Below are positions 1 to 11,316 of a DNA stretch of 64,000 nt, one piece after another. A program made the translations under genes and the position numbers. The notes under the pieces were generated by a model. It did no database searches. It saw only the letters and a program-made list of their open reading frames with translations, and was not told where the DNA came from. How positions within the stretch are numbered: position 1 is the stretch's first letter; the number at the start of each line of letters is the position of its first letter. The stretch comes from Scilla litardierei (taxonomy: Eukaryota; Streptophyta; Magnoliopsida; Asparagales; Asparagaceae): NCBI GenBank assembly GCA_030789695.1, contig CM061142.1, positions 144,555,637 to 144,619,636 on the forward strand. The letters run 5' to 3'.

Positions 1-2
1 TC

Positions 3-422
3 CTATCTTCTTGGGGTATCAATTCGTCTACTCACTGTGTCTTGTGCGAGGATGGGTTGGAAACTTTGAGTCATTTATTCTTTAACTGCCCATACTCCAA
101 GTTTATTGTGTGTAGGCTTATGCTAAAATTGGGCAAGGCCGGCCCTTCAGACCACTCATTGGACTCTGTCGGGAAATACTTTCTAGTGCATTTTGGGAAA
201 AAAGGAGTCCTTGGACAGCTTGCAAAGACCGCATTAGCGACTGGGGTGTGGCATATTTGGCGAGAGCGTAATAAACGCATCTTTGAAAACATTAAGAGGA
301 CAAAGACCTTGCTCTTTGATGATATTGCATCCGACGTCCGAATTGCTCTTAGGAATCATTGTGAACCTGAAGTTGAATCGGCTTATGCTTTGGATAATTG
401 GGATATTCGGGACACTGGCTAA
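3..422 (+). CDS. LINE ORF2 C-terminus (zf-RVT region), partial
   Basis: The frame is open from the window edge to a TAA stop. The product matches the extreme C-terminus of plant LINE reverse transcriptases: a zinc-binding cluster (VLCEDG...LSHLFFNCPYS, pattern C-x2-C...H...C) followed by the conserved VWHIWRERNKRIFE and the ending NWDIRD. The same landmarks occur in the LINE ORFs at 21835-23838 and 26617-30159. In complete elements this part follows the RT domain. Whether this ORF2 was intact cannot be judged, because the start lies outside the window. Confidence 0.85.
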   Translation, partial: LSSWGINSSTHCVLCEDGLETLSHLFFNCPYSKFIVCRLMLKLGKAGPSDHSLDSVGKYFLVHFGKKGVLGQLAKTALATGVWHIWRERNKRIFENIKRTKTLLFDDIASDVRIALRNHCEPEVESAYALDNWDIRDTG

Positions 423-630
423 TGCAAGGACAGGCCATTACAATACCATGTTTGGATAATTGCTTAGTGCGGGTGTGGTCTCTAATTGTGGACTTTAATT
501 GTAGTAACTTTTTGGGCCTCTAAATGAAGGTAGAAGGTGACGATGCTTGTGTCCGCTCCCTTCTCCTTCATAGCAGGGACCCTCATTGTAATTGTATTCT
601 GTACATTATTTAATATAGTTTTTCACCTTT

Positions 631-632
<2 letters not shown>

Positions 633-707
<75 letters not shown>
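633..707. repeat. (AT)n microsatellite at LINE 3' end
   Basis: About 37 AT dinucleotides directly follow the LINE 3' UTR. Similar tracts touch both ends of the two other large LINEs in the window. It may be a LINE tail, a pre-existing target microsatellite, or both. Confidence 0.95.
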
Positions 708-712
<5 letters not shown>

Positions 713-1238
713 AAACAGGGATGTTATCATGGGTTTTTGGATAAGAGTTTTTGATAAAAGATGAGAAATTGGGTATATATGAGGGATGTTGTTAAGATAA
801 AATTGGATAAGATAAGATAAATTGGATAAGATATGAGAAATTAGATAAGAGAAATTGGATAAAGGGATATAAGTTGATGATGACTAGGACAAACTTTGGG
901 GGGAAATTTTGTTATGAAAACTCAAAATTTGAAAACTCAAATGAAAACTCAAATTGGGGGAAAACAAAAAGGGGGGAAACTCAAATGAAAACTCAGTCCC
1001 CGTCCCCCAAATAAAGCACCACCCCAAACGGCAGCACCTCAGAACTCCCTCCCCCAAATGCATCAGCACCCCCATCAACCCCCCCCCCCCAAGAACTCAA
1101 CCCCCTTCAGAAATCAACCCCCCCGCTCAGAACTCAGGCCCCTCAGAAATCGGCCCCTCTCAAATCAACATCACCTAAGAACTCTTGCTCTTCTGGGTTC
1201 CTTCTCATTGCACATGTCTTTGATGCTCACGCTCTGGG

Positions 1239-1239
<1 letters not shown>

Positions 1240-1285
<46 letters not shown>
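1240..1285. repeat. (CT)n microsatellite
   Basis: About 23 uninterrupted CT dinucleotides. Confidence 0.95.
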
Positions 1286-1286
<1 letters not shown>

Positions 1287-2086
1287 ATTTCAGTCTAAAG
1301 CTTCGGCTGCTGGGTAATGGATTTGGCAAGAAATTAGTTTGTTAATTTCGCTATGCACTCACTATGCTCGATGATTTGTCTCAATGGGCATCCCCAATGT
1401 CAGCTAAGGTATGCAAGATTCACAGTATTTACAAATTGTGGTTTTTGTTTTGCAGGTAACCCCATCCTAAAAAATTTGGTTAATTTCTTTTTGATTTTTT
1501 GATTTATTTCACAGGTAACCCCATTCCATTAAGATTTCGCAGGTAACTTTAAAACAAAGATAATTGATTAGTTATGCAGTATAATCAATTAGCTTTGTTA
1601 ATTTATTTTTGCAGTATAATCAATTGTTTCAATCAAAGATTTGGTTTTGTGAATTGGTTTAGTTCGGTTTTCACAGTATTTAGTTTAGATTGACCTGGTG
1701 ATTGTCAATTGGTTTTTCTCATTTAAACAGGACACAAAAATGTGAAAAATGGTGTTGCTCATTGGCTAATTTGCTCATTTGCTCATCCTCATTTGCTCAT
1801 TTTTACTGGACAAACCCAACCCCAAGAATTAGCTCATCATCTCATTTTTACAGGACACCAAATGTAGAAAATGATGTTGAGAGGCCATAGTTTTAATGGT
1901 ATCAAATGTATTAGCTCAGTTTTAATGGTATAAAAAAAGGATGAGCTAATCCTGTAAATGAGCAAATCAGTGTTAATGTACATTATCAGGGTTAATGTAC
2001 ATTATATTCAGTTTATACTGTGATGATGGAGGGAATATTATCATGTGTACATTATCATTTGTGAGAGAATTGCTTGCACTGTTACC

Positions 2087-2156
2087 ATGGATATACACTG
2101 GTTAACTCCAGTCAATTTAATATTAAATTGACTGGAGTTAACCAGTGTATATCCAT
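2087..2156. repeat. Perfect 70-bp palindrome (35 + 35, no spacer)
   Basis: The left arm 2087-2121 (starting ATGGATATACACTGG) is the exact reverse complement of the right arm 2122-2156, with no loop and no mismatch. The bases just outside do not pair. It could be a tiny fold-back element, a hairpin-RNA source, or an inverted-duplication scar. No target duplication is obvious. Confidence 0.95.
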
Positions 2157-3110
2157 TGTTATTAAATTAAAAAGGGATATGGATAAATATTAGCTATATT
2201 GAATGATACCTATTAAACCCGGTATCAATGTTTATATTGAATTGATACCTATTATACAGGTATCCCACCCAAAATTGATAAACAATTAGTAAAAAATGTT
2301 GTGTTCTGGATTAACATGGTTTACCCCAATGGGTATCAATGTCTATTAAACAGGTTGTGTTCTGGATTTACAGGACACAATAACCAGGTCAAAATAAACC
2401 AACATATAATCATGTATCTCCAGGTTTTTATTTTGGTAACCATTTTTGTGTTTATATATCAAACACAATAACCAAGTATATCCAGGTTTTTACTTAAACC
2501 AAGGTGACTACAAAAATCTCTCATAGCTTCAATCTTTTCCCTGCTTCTCTCTCTAACTTTCTCCAAAATCCAAACTTTTTTTGTTCCATATCCAGGTCTT
2601 TTTTGTTCCATTCCCATGTATACATATAGATACTATTAGCTAATATTTATCAATCCAGTTCAATGGTTGTATATATCCAAGTATCAATGTTTAACTGGAT
2701 AAATATTAGCTAGGTTGACAAATTTTGGTTTAACTGGATAATGTTTAACTGGATCAAATTTTTGTTAATAGGTTGACAGTCCTAATTATATGTTAGGGAC
2801 TTTTTTCTGCATATGATGGACTGATAAAAAGAGATTGATTCGCTGCAATGCTTATCAATTTCCATTGTTTGATGGGGAAAGAAAAAGAAAATAATCTAAT
2901 TTTCAGTCATGGGAAAGATTGTAATTTTCATGTATATGGATAACGTTAAGTTCTTGTTCTTTTATGAGCGTGCTCTGAAATCTGAATGTTTTAGGGTGAA
3001 GCAAGGCTACATCCAGTTTTTTAGTGTACTTTTGGCTTGTCCGTGCCATTTAATTTTTTTAATATTTAGTGCCAAAGCTGAATTTTTTACATAGCAAATT
3101 GTCTTCACAG

Positions 3111-3208
3111 TTGATGGGCAAGTGAAGTGCGAGAAGTGGATCCGAGAAGATGATGATCATTTGGATGAATCTCAGACGGCATGGTGGTTGAATCGACGAA
3201 CAAATAAG
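3111..3208 (+). pseudogene. Exon fragment resembling plant galectin-domain beta-1,3-galactosyltransferase (GALT type)
   Basis: After a good acceptor (TTGTCTTCACAG, AG at 3109-3110) the sequence reads VDGQVKCEKWIREDDD, then ...ESQTAWWLNRR. From memory of the family, this resembles the segment of plant hydroxyproline O-galactosyltransferases (Golgi, arabinogalactan glycosylation) between the galectin-like and glycosyltransferase domains, with KCEKWIRDDD and WWLNRLIGR motifs. Here WWLNR runs straight into RTNKV, so a few residues seem to be missing. A possible donor (AAG|GTTGAT) follows at 3209. Only one exon is seen. It could be a captured gene fragment or a decayed host gene. Confidence 0.55.
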
Positions 3209-5828
3209 GTTGATTTTGATGATGACTTACAGTGCGATACCGGAATATTTATACTGGAATATTTATACGAGAATAACTTCATATCTTTATGCTTTTGATT
3301 ACTAATTTATTTACAGATATATGCAGAAAAAATACTTCAGTGGCTATGTTTCAAAACAATTTGAAGTTATTCTATGCATGAGGTATATCTTCCCTCAAAC
3401 AACCCTCAAAGTAGCACCTCTCAAAGTCGTACCTCTTTAACCCTCTTTAGTCTCTCTATATCATGTGCAGAGGAGAGTTAGCTATTGTGGAGAGTTCAGT
3501 TTCTTCAACCCTCTTCAGTTTCTTCAATCCTCAAAGAGAGAACAAATTCATTTCTGACAAAAAATTCATTTGGTTCCAGGTTTTAGTCCACAGTTCAGAT
3601 CATGGCATAGCGAGAAGCGAGAACAAACGGTTCCCAATCAGTTTCTCTGCATCATCTGCAGGACACGATTCAGGTTTCAACCCACCTCTCTCTGTTGCCA
3701 CGGTTCAGGTGAGTTTGTGTTTTAAAAAATTTATAGGAAAGCATTTTTCTCCCAAAAATTTCATGTTGCAAACTTTGATATATGTTGATTATATATATAG
3801 ATTCCCCTTACAATGTTGATTATTATATAAGCAATGTCTCAATTGCTATCCGTTAAGTGAAATGACCTCAACTTAAATTATATGCTTTGATAGTTTGCAG
3901 GTTAATTTTCACAATCCCAAACAACAAAGAGAACGGTAATTTTAAAAAGTGGCACGGCACTGAAATACAATCCATATAATGTCGAGGAGTTTCCCACCAC
4001 TGAACCTCTCTCAAGCATGTTTGCTGTTCTCAAACATGTTTGCTCAAAAATAGGTAACCCATTTGTTCTTTTTGGTTGTTATTTGTGGTTTTGCTTTCAA
4101 AATTTCATCTTGATTTTGACTTAGAATTTTCTTTTGTTGTTGTACGGGACATGCAAAGAAGGAAGTGTGCAGAGGGTACTCATATATAATGACTTTTCCT
4201 CAATCATTATTTTTAGTTTTTTCGTTAGTTCATTATTATGTAAGTTTTTCTATGAAATTTCCTAATTTTATCATTTTTCAGTAAGTTCATTTATACCTGC
4301 TACATGTTTGATGAATTAATAACAATGCATAAAGGGCTAAACCAATCCTTTGATGAGTGTTGTTGAAGGAGTTCTCGAAGTTTTTTATTGAGAGAACCGC
4401 TCCAGCACTCCCAAGCAGGACCGCAACTATCTGCAAATTTAAATAATCAGAAGTTAATAATATACTTATTTATTTTCATTAAAGAAAACACTAATAATAT
4501 ATGTCCAGTGGAAGTATCAGATAATAGTATAACAAACATTTCCAAGTACAACTAAGATGTTTTAAGATGATTGCTGCTAATGTCTCAACAGCATAAATGA
4601 AGGATTGACTAAAATAATATTAATCTAATCATCATCTTCATTTTCATCTGATGGTAATATCTAATTTCCATAAATGTGGTTGGTTGTAGAAATTAGAGAG
4701 AAGAAAGGCAATGCCAGTGTTCTGTCAATTAGGAGAAGTGAGCAAATTCAAGAACCTGCAGGATAACATGGAGTAAAAGAGGATCTTAAGCATATGTCCA
4801 CATTCAACTCTGACATTCTTATTATTAGGATCCCAACATGCATCAAGAAACCAACAGAAGACCAAAAGAGAAAGGCATGGAGTTTGATCTGGAAAGAGAG
4901 TTGGGAGGACAACTGCAACATCGGAAATCTGTTAGAATAATTGGAGCACATGCTTGAACCTAAAGCAAAGCTCAAAAGATGAAGAAATGTACCTGTGAAG
5001 AACTTGGCTGGCTGATATTGTGACTGTGAAATGATCTTGAGGTTTCCTATGAGGATGAACCAAGTGCTGATTCTGATAGAATCCCAAGAACTGCGAAACC
5101 CGCCAACAGCATGGAAATTTCTCTTTTGAAAATCATTCTAATCTAAAAGAAACTCACAGCTTTTTTATCGAACAACCATGAACAGATCATCAATGCCCGA
5201 CGTGCTTTGAAGAATTTTATAAAACATAAAATAAAATATATTGAAATGAAAGCAATCAGTTTAGACCAACAAAGGAAAAAAATGCTCTTCCAATGAAATT
5301 AGTGTTGGCAACACATTTCTTATGTTAAGAGCATATATGCTGGCATAACAAATTTGTTAGATATGCTTAGAAATGTACTGGCAGTATAGATTTCACGCAA
5401 TTCAAACCAGACATACCTATTTTTGGCTCTTAAAATGGCTTCTTCTATCCCAATGGCTCTTTTGATGATATGCCATGATGAGGTGTTATAAGGTTAAATG
5501 CTTATTTCATGAATCAACAAAATATTGTTGTGATGCAGTATGAAACAATTCATGTCATGAGTTTGAGAACTACTGTAATTTCTTTAACAATATATCCATC
5601 TCATGACACTATAGCTGTAATCGATATAAATAGTTTAAGTGCATTACCAAATTCCCCTCAAGCATAACATTCATTGGTAATTGAATGTTTCAGACAAATT
5701 TGTCCTCAGAGATGCATATTTGAATATTTTCATATGATTTCCTGAAGTTTGGTGTGTTGTTTTAGTAGGATACAAATAAACAACATCCATTGGTTGGCGC
5801 ACACGATGATTTCCTGAAGTTTGATTCA

Positions 5829-6400
5829 GATTTTTCTACTTGCATTAGAAACATTAAAATTATATTGGGATGTTTCAGATTTTTCTACTTTCATTAAAAT
5901 TAGATTTTTTTCTGCTTGCATTAACAGTTTACATTAGAAACATTAAAATTTTGCTCACGTTAGAAATTATATTGGGATGTTTCAGATTTTTGCAAATTGG
6001 AGGGTATTGCTGAACTTTATATGCGATTTTTCTTCTTGCTATTGACAGTTTTTATGAAAATTTTAATGTTTCTACTTGCCATTAATAATTTTTCTAATAT
6101 AAAAAGCTTTTATTATAGGGTATTGCAAGTTTATATGAGATTTTTCTACTTGCATTAGAAACATTAAAATTATATTGGGATGTTTCAGATTTTTCTACTT
6201 GCATTAAAATTAGATTTTTTTCTACTTGCATTAACAGTTTACATTAGAAACATTAAAATTTTGCTTACGTTAGAAATTATATTGGGATGTTTTAGATTTT
6301 TGCAAATTGGAGGGTATTGCTGAGCTTTATATGAAATTTTTCTACTTGCCATTAACAGTTTGTATGAACATTTTAATGTTTCTACTTGCCATTAATAGTT
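5829..6400. repeat. Two direct repeats, ~310-bp period
   Basis: The segment starting near 5829 (TTTTTCTACTTGCATTAGAA and onward) is repeated near 6139 with small changes, offset about 310 bp. Further diverged pieces of the same theme (ACATTAAAATT, TTGCCATTAA, CATGTAAGTT) run on to about 6910, some in inverted orientation. No coding potential. Confidence 0.8.
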
Positions 6401-7872
6401 TTAATGAAAATTTTAATGTTTTTAATGTTTATTACAAGGTATTGCAAGTTTTAATATAAACTGTAAGGTCAACTTGCCATTAACACATGTAAGTTTTGCT
6501 CACGTTAGAAACATTAGAAGCATTAAATTTTTTGAAACATTAGAAAAACTGTAAGTTCAGCCATGTAATACCCTGCAATTGTAAGTTCAACCTCACATTA
6601 CACTTTATTTCAGAGCTTGAATCTAGTATTGAAACATTAGATTTGAGCAAGTAGAAAATTTGCATGTAAGTTCTTTTTGAAACATTTGAGCTTGAATCCA
6701 GTATTTTGGGACCTCTAATCACATGTAAGTTCTTTTTGAAATATTAGAAACATTAAAATTTTGCTTAATATTCAGGGTATTGCAGGGTTGAACTTACAGT
6801 GTTAATGGCAACTTACATGTCCAAATTACACACATGCAGCCTCACATTACACTTTATTTTCCTTACAACCTCACATTACACTTTATTTTAGAGCTTGAAT
6901 CCACTATTGAAATTGTCATGCACTTTGAACACACCTGCACTTCGAACATTAAGACTTTAGTCTAATTGCCTCACACCCTCACAGCATACATCGGTGTGTG
7001 TATGCTTTATTGGAAGTTTAATTGGAAGTTTAAATATAAGTTATAACATCAGAATTAAAGCATCAGTGATGTGAATGCTTAAATTAGACGTGTGTGATTT
7101 GAAGATTATTTATGATATGAATATTATTTATTTAGTTTTGTTACTATGATTTCTGGTGTTGGGTTAACTATCAGGGTATTCATATCATCTGCAAGTTTCA
7201 TTAACTAATTTCCAGGCAAAGCTATTAGTTAACAAAAAAAGTTAAAACATTCAACTTGATGTTCTCATCTGCTGGCTTTTTTCAAGATTAAGTTCTCATC
7301 TTCTTTGATGTATTACTGCAGCTATGAATTCGTTTTGATATTTCTTTATAATGTATAGATATGCATCCTGTTGCAAACCTATAAAGAAATCTTTTTGACC
7401 TAACAGTAAATTTCTCAAACAGGTGCAAACCTATAAAGAAATCATTTTGAACCATCATGTTGTTAAACATCAAAAGCCATTTTAACTAAAACACATTTGT
7501 TTATAAAAAAACTATCAAATTGAAAATATCAAAAGCCCTAGACAAAAATGAAAATGTTGAATTACCTTTTTTGAGCACATTAATTCTTTTGAATTAATGC
7601 CTATTAACTAAATGTGCTCGATGTTGAGAACTCAAAAGTGAATTAATACATGTTAACTCAAAAGAGAACTCAAATGTGCTCAAATATATGTATTATCAAA
7701 TGAGCTCAATAAAGACTCAAACTGATAATATCAGAAGCCCTGAACATCAAAAGCCCTGATACATTAGAGCATATCAGTTTGGGTTTTCATTCATTAGTTA
7801 ACATTCACATTAACATGCACATTTTCATTAAAATATCAAGTTTATGTGCATGTTCTTATATATTTTCAGTAG

Positions 7873-8792
7873 TGTTTCAGAGTGTTTTCTCACTACAAAC
7901 GCGTTGACCGTGGACAACCCGGTCAACGTGGTCAAGGGGCCCGCTTGGGTCCCTCGGGTGTGTCGAGCCGGTGCAGACGAGGCGCGAGTCGGAACTGCAG
8001 ACGACGTGGAGCGCGTCGGCTGGGCCGAATCGGGGTCCTCGGTTGTTGGTAGGGCGAGGGGAAGCCTCGGCCCGGGTTGAGATGCTCGGCCTCGGTCGGA
8101 CGTGCTCGGCCTCGGCGGTCGGACGACAAGGGGTAGCCTCGATCGTCCAGCTGGTTGCGTGGTCGGCGAGGGGCGGAGGGGAAGCCTCGGCCCGTGGATC
8201 GGATGTCCTCCTGCGTAGACGAGAACGCTCGTCAGGGGGCCGGACCTTGGTTCCCGCCAAATCCCCTCCGATGCCTAAGTCAGACAGTGATCTGAAAGAG
8301 GAGGCCCGGCGGAGACGGTTCGACTCGTGAGGAGATCGGAACGGCGTCTCACGGCGCGAGCGGGGGAGGATGGAGATGAAATGGGGGAACTAGGTCGTTG
8401 ATGGAGTACATTAGGTTTTAGATACCTGAGATGCGGTCTTTTGTCCTGTCGTCCTTCTAACCCTTTTATAGACCTCCCGTCGTGATTGCCCCCGACCCAC
8501 GTCGCTCGTCCACCCTCGATCGTGCCCCCTCGATCCGCCCCCCCCCCGTCGCCGCTCCCTGCGCCATGCCAGCACCTCCCCATCACCACCAATAAGTGGT
8601 CACGGGATTTAGGGGAACGGTTACCGCTGGGGTGGGCGAGTGCTCAGCGCGCTATCAGGGCCGGGTCGGATCGATATTCGGGTGTCCTCTATAGGGCCTT
8701 GTCGGGCGGGCCAGATCACGCAAATGGGCTTCTGATCGGTAGTCGGGTTTCTGGGCTCGTGTCTTTCGGGCTTCGGCCAAATAGGCGTAACA
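7873..8792 (-). repeat. 3' LTR of the Tat-like element
   Basis: 920 bp, closely similar to 15363-16291 by eye. On the minus strand it starts TGTTACGCC and ends TGAAACA. The 5' LTR has a longer poly-C run (near 16030) and scattered substitutions. Confidence 0.93.
8461..8470 (-). promoter_or_regulatory. TATA box in 3' LTR
   Basis: The minus strand reads TATAAAAGGG. The same box is at 15951-15960 in the 5' LTR. This position fits the U3/R boundary. Confidence 0.6.
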
Positions 8793-8803
8793 ATTGCCCC
8801 CAT
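8793..8803 (-). other. Polypurine tract of the Tat-like element
   Basis: The minus strand reads ATGGGGGCAAT directly before the TGTTACGCC start of the 3' LTR. This is the expected place for plus-strand priming. Confidence 0.7.
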
Positions 8804-9102
8804 TGGTCGGGTCGATCGGCCTCGGCCGGTTCGGCTCGGCCGATGTGACTTCCACCGACTTTGACAGGCTCGTCAGTCGATGCCGGCTCATTTATTAGTC
8901 GTCATCATGAGTTGGTCCGTTCGATACTTTTAAGGCGCGGGCTCCGAAGCGTCATCGGTTCTCTGATGCTGCCACGTGTAACTGCAAGCTTATCCCCACC
9001 GCTCGCGGGGTCGTCTTAGGTTGAGAAGCCGAGTGGGTTGTGAGCCGCCATCCCGTCGTTTTCTTCTTTGCGCTGATCCCGATTCTGCCTAAGCTTTGCC
9101 TC

Positions 9103-11211
9103 ATGTCTTCTTCCCCTGCCACCGGTTCGGGTCGTCCGGAGCGCGACGCTGCTCCTGGCCTGGCGGGTAGCCCACCTTCAGCGATTCGTCGGCACGGGGG
9201 TGAACTTTCAGGGGTGCCCCCAGAGGTCTTGTCGTGGCCTTCGTCGATCTGCGCCACCGCCATCGGGAGCATGCGCTCCGCCTACCTGCTTCCGCCTTAC
9301 TCGGCTCGTGCCCCTGGGTCCGACGAGCGGATCTGCCTTCCCGGTCCCAACGAGGTTGGAATATACGAGAAGTGCTTCCGCTTTGGGCTTCGTTTCCCGC
9401 TCCACCCCTTCATCGTTGAGTTCCTCCAGGCCCACAACGTGTGCCTGTGTCAATTCTGCCCCAATGCCATCGGGCTCCTCGTCGGGTTCGTCGTCGTCTG
9501 CATGCTGAGGGGAGTGGCGCCCTCTCTTCGTCTCTTCACCCAGTTCTACCGCCTGAGTCACCACCAATCGGAGGCGTGGATTGACATCATCGCCCGCCCG
9601 AAGATGACCCTGGTGTTGGGGTTGCCGAGCTCCTTGAAACGCTGGAAGGGGGAATACGTGTTTGTCACGTTCCCGTCGAGTGTACCTTTCCCGGTTCGGT
9701 GGGAGTCGGCCGGCGCCGTCATCCTCGATCTGGGTGAGCCGATCGTCACCGAGCAGCAGACGGCGAAGGACATGTTGGCGATCCCTGCGGGGGAGCGGTC
9801 GATTGACGTCCTCTTTAGTGACCATAACTTGCGTAAGACGGTGTGGCCCTTGGGTAAGCTCCCCGAACATTCGCCATTCGATGTTGCCTGGGCTCTGCTT
9901 GGTCTCTCATTTCTTTGTTGAGTGCAGGCGGATTCCCTCTCGGTCCTTCCCCCGCTAGCGCTCACGTGCAGGCCCCAGATCCGGATCCGCGTATGAGGGA
10001 TCATGTGCTGGAGGTCCGGAAGAAGCAACGGGCCGTGACCTCGACTGGAGGCTCTAAAAGGAAGAAGGGGCCATCCCCCTCTGTCCCCTTGTTGGGGTCT
10101 TCCAAGAGGGTCCGTGAGGGGGTCGAGTGAGTTAATGTCCCGTCGCCCACCGATCAGCTCCGATCCGCCCCCGTTGAGGTTGCCTGGCCGTGGGTCGGCC
10201 CTTCGCCTCTCCCGGACGGTCCTCTCCCTGACGCCTATGATCGGTATCTGGGCACGTTCCGCTCCAACCCCGGCGAGTTTCCTTCATCAGGGGAGGGTCT
10301 TCTTCGTCCACGCTTCCCGGTAGGGGAGAATGAATCGGTGTTTTCGAGCCGCGGAGCCGCCGTGCGAGTGGCCGAGAATAGTTGCCTCCCTCCCGATCAG
10401 GCTGCGCTGGATGGAGTTAGAGGTGACTGTTTGGCCACCTTTGTGATTCAGGCCGGCCAACAGGTAGAGTGCCTCTGCTTGTCCTCCCTCCCGCTGCTTT
10501 CGCCGTCTTACCTTTGCTGCCTTGGTGCAGTTGTCCTCGGTGGGTCTCTCGATGAGGCGTCAGTTTGCGGCGCTTCCCAAAGCCAAGGCCGATGCCGGGC
10601 GAGATCTTGGGGCCTATGGCGAGGAGGGAGAGGCAGGCCAGTTAGAGGAAGTGCGGGTCAGGTCCTTGGAGACCCGCGTAACTGAGCTGTCCTCTGCCTT
10701 GGAGGAGGCGGACCGGGAGAGGGCCTTGGCTCTGACTGCAAAGTCAGAGGCCGAGGCGTGGGTCACCGAGCTCTTGAGAGATGCCGACACGTCCGTTGCT
10801 GCCCCTGAGACCTTGGAGCTCTCCGATCGTCTGTAAGCGACGGAGGAGCAGGTGAGGGTTCTCCTTGCTCAACTTGGCGAGAGATCTCGGGAGATCGAGA
10901 AGGAGAGGGCGGATCACCAACGCCAGATCAAGGCCTTAGAGGCCCAGATGCGTGGGCTTGAGGAGGTGGATCCGGCCCGGATCGCTCAGGATGCCGTGGT
11001 AGAGTATGCCACCTCCTTCGTCGAGACCGCTTTGACGGAAGCGTTCGAGAAGGGTTTCGCCCGGTGTCAGTCCGAGATCCAAAAGAAGTTCCCACTCTCG
11101 AGGGTCAACTTCGAGGATCTCCAGATGCACCCTGACGTTGAGCGGAGTGTGAGGGATGACCCCAGTGGACCGCCAGCCGGTGGTCCCACAGGTGCCCCTG
11201 GAGTTGAATGA
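9103..11211 (+). pseudogene. Antisense ORF, 'putative gypsy type transposon' family, spliced and broken
   Basis: It lies on the strand opposite to pol, between integrase and the 3' LTR, where Retand/Tat elements often carry an extra antisense ORF. The N-terminal part (9103-9921) contains RFGLRFPLHPFIVEFL and a conserved CPNAIGLLVGF segment, which I associate with the Pfam 'putative gypsy type transposon' domain (PF04195). A Lys/Arg-rich linker follows (~10010-10130). The C-terminal part (10531-11211) is rich in Glu, Leu, Arg and Ala and looks coiled-coil. Damage: a frame change near 9915, an in-frame TGA at 10128 and an in-frame TAA at 10834. A 67-bp intron (10464-10530) joins the last two parts in frame. 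The ATG at 9103 is preferred over the upstream GTG. Function is unknown. Confidence 0.7.
10464..10530 (+). other. Probable intron in antisense ORF
   Basis: Donor CAACAG|GTAGAG and acceptor TTGGTGCAG|TTG, with a pyrimidine-rich interior. Removing these 67 bp joins ...IQAGQQ to LSSVGLSMRRQF in one frame. Confidence 0.6.
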
Positions 11212-11316
11212 GGGAGGGGAATGCCCCTTGGCCTCTTCGCGCGTTTCTCTGTACATCTTTTTGCTTATCTGGAAAGGAATGAATTCAAATAAATTTATTT
11301 CACAGAAACGATACAT

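Larger units (their letters stand above)
1..707 (+). mobile_element. LINE (L1-type) 3' end, enters from left edge
   Basis: This is the 3' terminal part of a plant L1-type non-LTR retrotransposon: the C-terminal coding end of ORF2, a ~210-bp 3' UTR, then a (TA)n tail. The UTR ends in CACCTTTCAA directly before the TA tract. The reverse complement of the minus-strand LINE at 21650 ends in ACCTTTCAA before its own TA tract, so the two belong to related families. The 5' part lies outside the window. Confidence 0.85.
708..7867. other. AT-rich intergenic/unknown DNA left of the Tat element
   Basis: No convincing gene is visible in this 7-kb stretch; open frames are short and unsupported. Its contents are degenerate GGATAA-rich sequence (~785-870), a purine-rich then C-rich patch (~885-1180), a (CT)n run, a perfect 70-bp palindrome, one recognisable exon fragment near 3111, and a block of degenerate direct repeats (5829-6910). 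It may be the left half of the Helitron-like DNA that ends at 21616, since the Tat element at 7873 splits it from 16297 onward. No Helitron 5' terminus was found. Confidence 0.5.

Noticed and set aside
708..900. Helitron 5' end next to the first LINE tail
   Set aside because: The sequence after the TA tract starts AAAATAAAAC, not TC, so it is not the partner of the 21616 end. No other 5' end was convincing.
3463..3819. 118-codon plus-strand frame as a gene
   Set aside because: Composition is Ser/Phe-rich, there is no recognisable domain, and no supporting splice structure or neighbour.
4748..4975. Small minus-strand frame as a gene
   Set aside because: Short, no motif, and no support from context.
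9208..9870. 220-codon minus-strand frame opposite the antisense ORF
   Set aside because: Arg/Asp-rich shadow of the plus-strand frame. The plus-strand product has the recognisable domain.
9915..9940. A 26-bp intron between the first two parts of the antisense ORF
   Set aside because: Far below the minimum plant intron size. A frameshift or small deletion is more likely.
10834..10851. A very short intron with GTAAGC donor in the antisense ORF
   Set aside because: Only ~19 bp, and the frame is the same on both sides, so the TAA is a simple stop mutation.
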